From positions 1 to 12,771 of the forward strand of contig JADGIZ010000499.1 in NCBI GenBank assembly GCA_027604665.1: a stretch of DNA of 12,771 nt, read 5' to 3'. Position 1 is the first letter of the stretch. Each line of letters begins with the position of its first letter. Position numbers and translations under genes: made by a program. This document shows, piece by piece, positions 1 to 8,900 of the stretch. The stretch comes from Polyrhizophydium stewartii. Lineage: Eukaryota; Chytridiomycota; Chytridiomycetes; Rhizophydiales. The notes below the pieces were generated by a model, which had not been told where the DNA came from, did not search any database, and saw nothing but the letters and a program-made list of their open reading frames with translations.

Positions 1-231
1 GAGGGGGGCGGGGCCGGCAGGTGTGCAGAACACAGGGCAAGAAGCGCTGCGGGCTGGCATACGACTCCGCGGGCTGCGCCGCACGGCCTCGGGATGCTCA
101 CGCACTCCGCCCACCACGCTCCTCGGCGGAGTTTGGGCACCGCCAGATCGCGGCCCCGCAAATCCTCGGAAGCGCTCGCCTTTCAGCAAGAGCTGTCCAG
201 CATCGACATGGCCTCGGTTTGGCGCCGTCAT
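1..231 (-). CDS. possible 5' end of an unrecognised gene, partial at the left edge
   Basis: An ATG at 231 (minus strand) opens a reading frame with no stop down to base 1, 77 codons. It starts MTAPNRGHVDAGQLLLKGER and then becomes rich in Arg, Pro and Gly. The first 37 or so residues look more protein-like than the rest, and a plausible donor (GTGCGTGAG, near 104) lies inside the frame, so the right-hand part may be exon 1 and the remainder intron. It would lie about 90 bp downstream of the CH-domain gene on the same strand, which suits the tight packing here. I do not recognise the protein. Open frames of this size arise often by chance in this GC-rich DNA, including a long plus-strand frame over the same bases, so this is a weak call. 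If it is not a gene, the first 323 bases hold nothing I can identify. Confidence 0.25.
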   Translation of the reverse strand, partial: MTAPNRGHVDAGQLLLKGERFRGFAGPRSGGAQTPPRSVVGGVREHPEAVRRSPRSRMPARSASCPVFCTPAGPAPL

Positions 232-323
232 CCGCCCAGACGCACGTTCATTCGATGCACCATGTGCGAGAGCGCTTGCGGCTCACGCACATACAGGCAG
301 CAGGCGTTCTCGCCGACTGCGTC

Positions 324-2511
324 TCACTTGACCTCGACGATGCGGCGCAGCGCATCGAGCGTCTGCATCACCCGCGGCACATCTGCACCGTCGTACAGAT
401 CCGACACTTCAAAGAGTCGTTGGCGCGGCACGCCCATAGCCTCGGCGATGGCGATAAACTTTGCAATGTTCTCCTTGTGCATTGCAGGGAAATGGCCCAT
501 GTTGATCTTGACGGGATCCTTGCCCGAGACGGCATTGCCGAGCTTGCAGAGCAGTTTGCCGTCACGCAGCGCCTCCTTGAGCGACGTGCCCGAGTCCGGC
601 AGCAGATCGTCGTCGCCGATCTTTTCGAAAAGCCATTGGCGCAGCTCGGCCTCGTTGACCTCTGGCCCGCCGGCAGCGTCCGCGAGGCCGTTGCCCGACG
701 ACGAGCGCAGCTTGACCGCACCGGGCTTGAAGCCCATCGGCACAAGCGGGTTCATGCCCCCCATGCCCATGATCTTTTTGCGAAGTGCTTCCTGCGGGCT
801 CTCTTCAGGCTGCGCGGCGGGCGTCTCGGTCTCGGGCGATTCGCTTGTGCCCTGTGTGCGAATCCCCTGTCAGCCGGGGGGGGGGGTGGCGATGCCGCGC
901 CGCTGCGCCGCTGCGCATCATGCACCGACTCACAGCAGCCGCAGTTTCGGGCGCCGCGCCAGAGGCCGAGCCCGCATCCCCGGCGGCGGCGGCATCGCCT
1001 GCGGTGGCATCGGACTCGGCCGCGCTGGTGGGCCGCTTGCCCGTGCGCGGATTGATGCGGCTCTTGGTGATCTGGACAGCGGCGCATGGCCCGTCAGCAC
1101 GTGCGGATCGTCGAGGTCTGGGTGCCCTCAGCAGCACTCGCATGCGACAGGGCCTTGCCGGTCGTCGGTAGAGCCATCACGGAAGACGCCTGCTTAAGCG
1201 TCTTGACGAGATCTTCTAGCTCTGCGTTGCGAGCCTGCAGCACGGCGAGCTGGGCTGCCGTCTCGGACTCGGACCGGAGTGTCGCCAGATCGTGGTCTGT
1301 GTTCGGTCAGCACAAAGAAGGCCCTGGCTCTGGCCGGTGCACCCACCTCTGGCGGCGACAAGCTCCTCGAGCTGCTTGATGCGGGCGTCTGGATCATCGG
1401 CGTCAATCCTGCGAAGCCGCCGGGCCAGCGCTGCCGCCCCCCCCTTCGTCCCTCGAAACCTCTGGGTTCCCACCTCGCTGCTTGACAAGGCGCCTCAGCT
1501 CTTCGACGTCGGCGATCGAGTCGACATCGGGCTCGGGCTGCGGCGTGGCTTCTGGCTCGGGCAGCGGCGCGGCCTCGGGCACCTTGACGTCCTCGGCGGA
1601 CGCATCTGTCTCTTCCTGCACAGCTGGCACCGCGGCAGCCTCAGCAGCCCCGTCGTCCTCGACGACCCTGTCGGCAGGGGCGTCGACAACCGCAGCCTCG
1701 GTCGTTTGGGGTTCCGGCGCCGTGGCGGCCGGCGCAGCAGCGTCCTCGGAGTCGCCCTGCGCTTGCACCGGTCAGTCAGCACTGCGGGACACACACACAC
1801 TTTGAGCGCAGCCCCCCCCCGGCGGTGCTTGTCCTGCGCCACCCCACCATTGACGATCTTTGAAGTTGGGTCAACCAAGAAAGCCGAAGCGTGCGTCCAT
1901 GCAACGGAGACGGCGGCCGGTCAGATCCGCAAGCCAAGGCGCAAGCCCCATCGTCTGTGAGACCCACCGGGGATCGGCGTGTGCAGGATCGGCCGGCGGT
2001 GGTGGCTCGCGAGCCTGCGTGATTGGTAACGCCGGCGGTTGCACCTGCGCTGCGACGGCGGCCGGTGCGCCGCGCGCAGCGACGGAAGGCAGATGTCGCG
2101 GCATCTGCTTTTTGGCTCCAACAACCTTGTGTTTGGCGCCGGTCACGACCGACGGTCCGGCCAGCAGCTCGTCGTCGTCAAGCGCCGCCACGGGATGGTG
2201 CAGCGAAGGTGGTTGCGCCAGATGCGGCATCGGCGCGAGCATGGGCATCGGAGGCAGCTTCTTTGTGCCGTGCGCACCTCCAGGGCCTGGACCTGGGCCG
2301 CCCGTCTGCGCAGGACGCCGCGTCAGCGCCGTTTGTGGCCGGCGTCTTGCCGCCAGCGGGATCGCGGCCTCGCATCGGCGACTCGCACCGACACGCGCTC
2401 GATGGCCGCAGGGCCGTCGTCAGAGAGAATATGCGGTGGCTCGTGCGGCTGGACGGGCTCGAGCTGTATCGGCCGCCTGGGGCCGTGCGGCAGCGAATCC
2501 AGGGGCGTCAT
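324..2511 (-). CDS. proline-rich, coiled-coil protein with C-terminal calponin-homology domain
   Basis: Minus-strand gene of about eight exons: 2511-2389, 2305 to 2045 or 1964, 1857-1801, 1756-1474, 1430-1347, 1296-1181, 1071-934 and 851-324. Every junction keeps phase, giving roughly 529-556 residues. In order: a Pro-rich N-terminus; an Ala/Glu/Pro acidic stretch; a coiled coil (VEELRRLVKQ, then IKQLEELVAAR, then AELEDLVKTLKQ) over about 70 residues; a Ser/Ala linker; a Gly/Met motif (IMGMGGMNPLVPMGF); and a single CH domain in the last 110 residues (about 656-327). The CH domain shows the GKLLCKLGNAV helix, a KENIAKFIAIAEAMGV helix and an LFEVSDLYDGADV ending, as in type-3 domains of calponin and transgelin, which suggests actin or cytoskeletal binding. 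The order is unusual because such domains normally stand at the N-terminus. The start ATG and the donor of the second exon are uncertain, and I match no named full-length family. Confidence 0.65.
878..1820. repeat. homopolymer G/C runs inside the CH-domain gene
   Basis: Three long C or G runs sit within this gene: about eleven G near 878-888 (in the intron 852-933), eight C at 1437-1444 (in the intron 1431-1473), and nine C at 1812-1820, which lie in an exon and encode Arg-Gly-Gly on the minus strand. The exonic run is the one that matters, because a miscount would shift the frame of the short 57-nt exon 1801-1857. Confidence 0.7.
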
Positions 2512-2935
2512 CGGGACGCTGCTCTGAGAACAATCTCCTGGGCGGCAGGTATCCGCCCGCGCCTTCGCTGGTGTTGGCGGTGGAGCCTCTGCGCGACGAA
2601 GACTCGGTGCTTCTCGGCCGTGGATGGCGGCGGCACGACGATGATGCGGGCAAGATGGCAAACTTAATTCTGAGGCGTGGCCAAGCAGACGGTATTGCTG
2701 CGAGAGTGTATGTATGTGGGCGTGTGGGTGTGTAAGGGTGTGTAGATGTGTGTGGGTGTGTGTAGGTGTGGGTGTGGTTGTTTTGGGGGGAGGGGATTCT
2801 TGTTCGTCGGCGCAGCTGCTGTGGTCGCAGCGGCGTCGCTGTCTCGCTGCTGCGGCGACAAGCGAGGCCAAAGCGGATGCAGCGGTCGAGGCAGAGGCGG
2901 TGGTCGCAAAGATGGAAAGTGCAGAAGCCACAGCG
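2512..2935. promoter_or_regulatory. spacer between Ral stop and CH-gene start, probable CH-gene promoter
   Basis: This 424-bp stretch follows the Ral stop codon and precedes the proposed start of the CH-domain gene, both on the minus strand. It should hold the Ral 3' UTR and the CH-gene promoter or 5' UTR. The bases 2520-2660 stay open in some minus frames, so an upstream CH-gene exon is possible. Its clearest structure is the TG-rich tract at 2706-2780. I see no separate gene. Confidence 0.45.
2706..2780 (+). repeat. imperfect TG/TGGG-rich tract
   Basis: About 75 bases made almost only of T and G on the plus strand, with units such as TGTGGG, TGTGTG and TAGGTGTGGG, and CA-rich on the minus strand. 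It lies between Ral and the CH gene, upstream of the latter. It is irregular, not a clean dinucleotide microsatellite, and its texture recalls TG1-3 telomere-like DNA, though nothing else here suggests a chromosome end. Confidence 0.8.
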
Positions 2936-3541
2936 TCACAGCAGCATACACGAGCTCTTCTTCTTGGGCGCCTTGCTCGCGCCGGCCTTGCCGCCGCCCT
3001 TGGCTTCCTTGCGGTCGCGAATGCTGCGCATCAGCTTGCAAAAGGCCTCGTCGACGTTCTGCCGCGTCTTGGCCGACGTTTCCATGTAAGGGCATCCCCA
3101 CTCTTTGGCCTTGAGCTCGCCCTCGCGCGTCGACACCTGGCGGTCGCTGGTGAGATCAGCCTTGTTTCCGACGAGGATAAAGGGCACCTTCTCGTCGTCG
3201 AGGACGCGGCAGATCTGGTCGCGGAATTCCTGCGTGTGCTGGAACGACTCTTGCTCGCACAGCGAGAATACGCACAAGAAGCCCTCGCCGGACCGGTAGT
3301 AGTTGTCGCGGATCGCAGCGTACTCTTCCTGGCCAGCCGTGTCGAGGATATCAATGAACGACTCTTGGCCGTCCAGGGTTACTTTTTTGCGGTACGAATC
3401 GGCCTTTGTTGGGTCGTACTCCTCGATAAAGTCGCCGTACATGTACTGCAGCGTCAGCGCCGACTTGCCGACGCCGCCCGAGCCGACCATGATGATCTTG
3501 TGCAGCGGCAGGTCCGTCTTTTTTGCCTGGTTCTTGCCCAT
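2936..3541 (-). CDS. RAL: Ral-type small GTPase of the Ras superfamily
   Basis: Intronless 201-residue protein starting MGKNQAKK at 3541. It has the full G-domain set: P-loop GSGGVGKS (residues 20-27), DTAGQE, NKAD (guanine recognition) and ETSAK. The switch-I effector loop reads [12 protein letters not shown]; the Lys-Ala pair after Thr is the Ral signature, where Ras and Rap have Ile-Glu. The N-terminus is about ten residues longer than in Ras, also Ral-like. The C-terminus is a Lys-rich stretch followed by the CAAX box CMLL; the final Leu predicts geranylgeranylation and membrane anchoring. In animals Ral is activated by Ras-linked exchange factors and acts through the exocyst in vesicle delivery; that role here is inferred from the family. 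The gene is divergent from NMD3, 220 bp away. An in-frame extension upstream of this ATG lacks homology, so this start is preferred. Confidence 0.93.
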   Translation of the reverse strand: MGKNQAKKTDLPLHKIIMVGSGGVGKSALTLQYMYGDFIEEYDPTKADSYRKKVTLDGQESFIDILDTAGQEEYAAIRDNYYRSGEGFLCVFSLCEQESFQHTQEFRDQICRVLDDEKVPFILVGNKADLTSDRQVSTREGELKAKEWGCPYMETSAKTRQNVDEAFCKLMRSIRDRKEAKGGGKAGASKAPKKKSSCMLL

Positions 3542-3761
3542 GGCGCCAGCTGAGGGGGTAGTGCGATTTCCTGGCGGCGGCTCGATCGCGCGCTGTCGCA
3601 GCGGATGTGTTTGCGAGGCCGCGTCGCCTGCTCGATGCGACTCTTGTGTTGTGCGGCGATTCCACGTCCGCGCCACGGAGCAGGCGGGACTCGGATCCAA
3701 GAATTTTTTTTTTCTTTTTGTGGCTCGAAACGCACCCCCGACACCCGCCCGCTCGGCCGAC
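3542..3761. promoter_or_regulatory. divergent promoter region of Ral and NMD3, with a T-tract
   Basis: The 220 bp between the Ral and NMD3 start codons must contain the promoters and 5' UTRs of both. A run of ten T, one C and five T lies at 3704-3719, standing out in GC-rich DNA. Poly(dA:dT) tracts often keep promoters free of nucleosomes, and a shared promoter is inferred from the head-to-head layout. No TATA box is evident. Confidence 0.55.
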
Positions 3762-5852
3762 ATGCAGCACTACCAGCCGGAGCTGACGGAGCAGCGCATG
3801 TGCGTCGGCGCCGCCGAGGCGCATACGCGCGCGCAGCGCACATTGTCGAGCCGCACGTGGTCGCGATGCTGATCCTGCCGCTCGCAGCCTGTGCGCCTCG
3901 TGCGGCACCGTCATTGCGCCCAACGCAGCCAACATGTGCATCGACTGCATCCGCGCCGACGTCGACATCACCGAGGGCATCCCCAAGCAGGCGACGATCC
4001 ACTTCTGCAAGGGATGTGACCGCTACCTGCAGCCACCCAACATCTGGGTGCAGTGCGAGCTCGAGAGCCGCGAGCTGCTTGCACTATGCCTGCGCAAGCT
4101 CAAGGGCCTCGCCAAGGTCCGCCTCATCGACGCAGGCTTCCTTTGGACCGAGCCGCACTCGCGCCGCATCAAGGTCAAGCTGACGATCCAAAAGGAGGTG
4201 TGCTGTCGCGTCCATCTCGATCTTGGAAGTGGAATCCTGCACGGCAGCGCTGACGGTCTCCGCTTCCCTTGCGCGCCAGGTCTTTGCCTCGACGATTCTG
4301 CAGCAGGTCTTTGTCGTCGAGTACATTGTCGCTGGCCAGTACTGCGAGGAGTGCACCCGTGTCGACGCCCAGCTGACCTGGAAGGCGGTCGTCCAAGTTC
4401 GCCAGAAGGTTCATATCCGCCGCGCTGTCCCGTCTGCGATCGCTCTGGCGCGAGTGCCGATGACTCTTCTGACACCATTGCCTGCACGCCTCGCACCGCC
4501 ACCGTCGTCGCTGCCGCCGCCCGAATGCACAGGTCCAGCACAAGCGCACATTCCTGTGGCTCGAGCAGCTGATCCTCAAGCACAATGCGCACAAGGACAC
4601 AAGTAACATCAAAGAGTTCCGCGACGGTCTCGACTTTTACTATACGAACCGCTCGCACGCCATCAAGATGGTCGAGTTCCTCAACTCGGTCATCCCCATG
4701 CGCATGAAGACATCCGAGCAGCTCATTTCGTCCGACATCCACTCGGGAACGGCCGACTACAAGTTCACGTACTCGGTCGAGCTTGTGCCGATCTGCAAGG
4801 CAAGCTGGTCCTGAGCATCCTGTTGGTGGCCGGCACCGAGTAGCTGATGCAATGTCCCGTCGCACCTCAAAGGATGATCTCGTGTGCCTGACAAGCAAGA
4901 TGGCCCGCAGTCTGTCCGACATCAGCCCGCTCGCGCTGTGCACGCGCGTCAGCAACACGCTGACGCTCACAGACCCCATCACTGGACGGCGTGAGTTTGC
5001 GCCAGCGTCGCGCATCCACTGCGAGCGTCGCGAGAGACGGCTGACGAGCGGTCTCTGTTTCTCTTGCGTGCAAAAGACGCGGAGTTGCGCGCCATGCAGT
5101 TCTGGGAGTCGCCGTTCCCGATCCTGTGCGAGACCAAGGACCTGATTGAGTTTTACATTATCGACATCCAGGTCGAGTCGCAGGCGGGGCGATACCAGAT
5201 CGCGACGTGCGAGGTGGCTCGATCCAACGACCTGGCCCACACGTTTATTGTGCGCACGCACCTGGGCTTCATCCTCAACGCGGGCGACCACGCCAAGGGC
5301 TACATCCTGGCCAACAGCAACTTCAACAATGACAACTTTGATGTGCTCGCACAAGGCCCGCGCCGCGGTCTCATTCCCGACGTTGTACTCGTGCGCAAGT
5401 CGTACCCCAACGTGCGCAAGAAGCAGCGCGCGCGCAACTGGAAGCTCAAGGGCATCGTCAAGGAGGAGGACCTCGAGACCGTGAACCGCACCAAGGCCGA
5501 GAAGGCTCGCGCAGAGCAGGACTACGAGCAGTTCCTGCGCGACGTCGAGGAGGACCCGGAACTCCGAGGCATGATCAACTTGTACAAGGGTGCGTGCTGC
5601 GCCGCTAACCCGCTGCCGCGCACCAAGTAGCTGACCCTGTCATGCCCGCTGACCCACTCTCCCGCTCGCTGTCAATCCTTCTCTCTGCCTCGCGCAGCCC
5701 CAACGGCAGCAGGCAAGGCCGAGGACGACGTGTCCATGGCCGACTCGGAGGAGGAGCCCGAGGAGGACTTCCCCGAGATCAATGTCGACGAGCTGCTCGA
5801 CGACATGGAGAACATGCGCATCGACGACGACGAGGGCGAAGTCGTCCAATAA
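3762..5852 (+). CDS. NMD3: 60S ribosomal subunit nuclear export adapter NMD3
   Basis: Seven exons: 3762-3799, 3888-4197, 4280-4408, 4533-4799, 4873-4990, 5077-5589 and 5698-5852. They join in phase to 1530 nt (509 residues; human NMD3 is about 503). Four CxxC zinc knuckles are visible: CASC (15-18), CIDC (30-33), CKGC (53-56) and CEEC (138-141). Family hallmarks follow: [58 protein letters not shown] and [11 protein letters not shown]. The tail is acidic and ends with a leucine-rich segment ([14 protein letters not shown]) in the place of the human nuclear export signal. NMD3 binds nascent 60S subunits in the nucleus and recruits the exportin CRM1. Exon 1 joins exon 2 through a split Ile codon just before the first zinc knuckle, as the human alignment requires. 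The intron at 4800 begins with GC. The stop codon overlaps an AATAAA. Convergent with COG4. Confidence 0.95.
4800..4872 (+). other. NMD3: GC-AG intron of NMD3
   Basis: This 73-nt intron starts GCAAGC after exon sequence AAG and ends CTCAAAG, with a CTGAT branch-site motif about 26 nt before the acceptor. It is phase 0 and joins ...VELVPICK to DDLVCLTSK..., matching the human order VPICK-DNVVCLS. The only GT nearby (in CTGGTCC) gives the wrong phase. An AAG|GCAAG donor is the usual context of the rare U2-type GC-AG class. Confidence 0.85.
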
Positions 5853-5853
5853 A
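5848..5853 (+). terminator. AATAAA polyadenylation signal overlapping the NMD3 stop codon
   Basis: The last codons of NMD3 read GTC CAA TAA AA, so the stop TAA lies inside a perfect AATAAA. With the COG4 stop only 95 bp further on, a short 3' UTR is expected. Use of the signal is inferred and not shown by the sequence. Confidence 0.45.
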
Positions 5854-5947
5854 AGCTGCACCACCGCCAAGGTTTGTTTTCCCTCGCGACCGCGATTGCG
5901 AATGATGCCGTCCGGCAGTGGCCTCTTTATGCGGCGAATAGCGCTTC

Positions 5948-8900
5948 TCAGAGCGCAAGCCGGGCAATCTCGTCGGGGGAAAAGTCGATTCTGAGCATAT
6001 GGATCGAATTAGCATGATCTCGGTGTTGCAGCAGCAGCAGACCCCCGCTGACGTACCGCAGGGCGAGGATCTTGCGCACGTCGGCGGCATTGAACCGCCA
6101 GTTGATCGGCCCGGCCTTGGCTCCCCAGTACTCGTACACTTCGGCGACATTCTCGACATTGAGCAGCGTCGCAATCTGGTTGAGTCGCGCCATGCGGTCT
6201 CGCGCACCCCACTGCGTGTTGCTCGACAGCAGCGCCATGAACCCTCTGAGATCCTTGTCAAACCGGATGGCACCAAGCTGGTTGAACTTGCAGTTGGCAA
6301 GCACGTGTCGCTCCCAGTCCCACGCAACGTGGTCAATCAGGAGATGCACCGTCTGTGTGTAGTTGGACTCTGTAAGCGCCGACTGGTACGGCGAGATCAT
6401 GCGCGAAAACGACGACGAGAAGCGCTTGAGGAACACGTCCGCTGCGTCGTACTGGTTGTATTCGTCCTCGGTCAACACATACTTGATGTCCATGTAGACG
6501 CCCTGCATCATGGGCCGCACGCGCGGCTTGACGGTCTGGTTGAAGAAGTTTTCGAGCCAAGTCTGACAGAAGGGGAAGAGCAGTCAACCGCACGAGGGTC
6601 AAATAGAGCAGCCCGTGTCACAGCTAGCAGTGCAAACGCTGCACCGGTCGCACCCGCAGGATGTTCTGGAACTTGACCGCGTGCTCCGTCAGCGAGCCCA
6701 AGCACGACTTGATCTTCTCCCGCGAAAGCTCGGATGCGTGCGCAAACGCACGCGGGATCTCGGCCTCGACCTCCTGCGCCAGCTTGATTGTGTATTCGCA
6801 GCTCACGTCAATGTTGTTGAGCGTGGTCATGAACCCGGGCTTGGCGTCCTTGGCATCGACGGTGCCTGCAAATGCAAGCGACAGCTTCTTTTGCAGCACG
6901 CCCATAAAGTCCACCTCGAGCAGGCGGCTGATGGAGTTGATCAGAGCGCACAGGCAGTCGGCGTCGCTGGTCGAGATGCCACGGCGCATGGATGTCTTGA
7001 GAATAAAGAAGACGTCGTCGACGCAGCTCGACGTTAGGTTCGCCGGGTCGTGTGTGTCGATCTTGAGCGCCTGTTGCAGCATCGGGTCAGGTCACTTGCG
7101 CATCGCGCACAGCGTTGCTGCACAGCAGAGCTCACTTTTTCAATGCTGCGGCGGATAAAGTAGTCTTCGATGGTCACAAAGTAGCCAATGAGTGTGTGCA
7201 CCTGCTCGTTGAGCTTGCTTGTCTTGGCAAGCCCATCCGAGCCGGGCGGCGGCACGATCGCGGGATCAACGTCCTTGGCCGCGCGAAGAGCATCTGCTTC
7301 GTCCTGTCACCACGCGCGTGTCAGCCGTTGCTTTCAAGACGTCTTTGGCCGCACTGGCATCAAACAAGCCCGCAAACTCACCGCAGCGCGCATGCGCAGG
7401 AATCGATCAAACAAATGCGCCTTTTGGCAAATGGACGCAATCTCGGTCAGGATCACATCGAGCTCGCGCGGATCGACAGGCGGCTCGAGCGGCGGCGCGT
7501 TGGGTGGTTGCGACTTCTTGCGCGACATGTTCTCGAACTGCTCAATCTCTTTGACCTGTTGCGCGGCATTAAAGTCAGCGCCAACCGACGCAGCTGCTCG
7601 ACTGGCGATGAGCGCGTGAGGAACGCATCACCTTGCGCTGGAGCTGGCGCATCTCCATGAGGCCACCAAGCAGGATGGACGCCTGGATGTCCGCCTCGCG
7701 CTGCAGCCGAACCATAACAGAGAGCATGCGGCCAGGCCCGTAGTGCATCTCGACAAGCACAGCCTGGCGATCGACCATGCTCGCGATCGCTTCAAAGAGC
7801 CTCGTCAGCAGATCTACATGCATCGACTTGCGCGCGCCGCCCTCGATCGCGGCGCGCATGCCGTCCTGGCAGTGCTTGGCGACCAGGCCGCACGTGTACG
7901 CGGAGAACTTGTCGAGCCCAAGCTCTGTCTGGCCGAGCAGCGGAAACAGCTTGAAGCACTGCACGAGCGCGTCCGTGTCTGCGTTCTGCACCGCCGTGTC
8001 AAAGGCATCCATGAGCATGCCTGTGAGGGTCGTCTGTGCGCTGCGCAGGGCGGCAATCGGCGACGCGCCAAGCAAGCCCAGCGTGTCGAGATCAAGCTCG
8101 GCCACGTCGCCTGCGTAATCGCCGTCGGGGACCAGCATCGTCAAGTCGAATATCTGCTGGATCGGCTGCACGTTGTGCGCAAGGAAGCGTTGGATGAACT
8201 CGGCTCCGGTCTCGATGTCGTTGCGCGCAATCGCCTGCTTTGCACCGACGGCGCACGCCTGCGTGCATGCGAACGCCGCAGCCACCACCACGAAGATGCG
8301 AGCTGGGTCAGCAGCAACACGGATGCGTCAAGTGCGGCCGCTGCCGAGGTCCCCCGTACCTTGAGGTCCTGGATGTCGCTGAGGATCTGCACCACTGACT
8401 TGACACGCGACTGCGGCGTGCGTCAGCCGGCGTCTCGCGCGAGGCCGCCGCCTGCGCAGCACGCACACACCTGCTCGAGATCCAACTGGCGGACCTTGTC
8501 GCTGATGCCCTGCGCGACGCTCCATGTCTTCTCGATGACCTTGTACAGCCCGTCGGTGTCGATGCTCAGGGCATGGACCTGCGGCCTGTGTCGGCCATGC
8601 AACGAAGACGCACGCATTCGCGGCGCACGTGGGCGTCAGCGGGCTGGAGTACGGGAACCGCGCGCTAGCGCACACGCAGGCAAGTCGCACGGCGCACGGC
8701 GCACCGCAGCATCTCGAGTGCGCCGAGGACGTCGTCGATGTGCTTGTGGCTCTCGAGGATTCCGTCGAGGTCGGCGTCGACGGCCGCCTCCTCGGCCTTG
8801 AGCAACGACAGCTGCTCGCGGATCTGCGCAATGTCCGTGAGGCTGCGCAGGCGCTCGAGGGGCAGCGACTCGGGCAGCGGCGGCAGCGGGTGCTCGTGCT

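Noticed and set aside
21..1055. 344-codon plus-strand open frame
   Set aside because: It is antisense to the CH-domain exons, and its translation is Arg/Ala/His-rich with no family match. The minus strand here has a clear CH domain and in-phase introns.
1292..1960. 222-codon plus-strand open frame across the CH gene
   Set aside because: It is antisense to the exon and intron series whose phases all agree, and its translation is Arg/Leu/Gly-rich with no domain.
2936..3763. In-frame extension of Ral upstream of the ATG at 3541
   Set aside because: The extra residues have no Ral homology, run through the T-tract region, and would overlap the NMD3 start. The ATG at 3541 gives the normal Ral length.
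4023..5354. 443-codon minus-strand open frame
   Set aside because: It lies antisense across several NMD3 exons and introns. NMD3 is supported by homology end to end, so this is a by-product of codon bias in GC-rich DNA.
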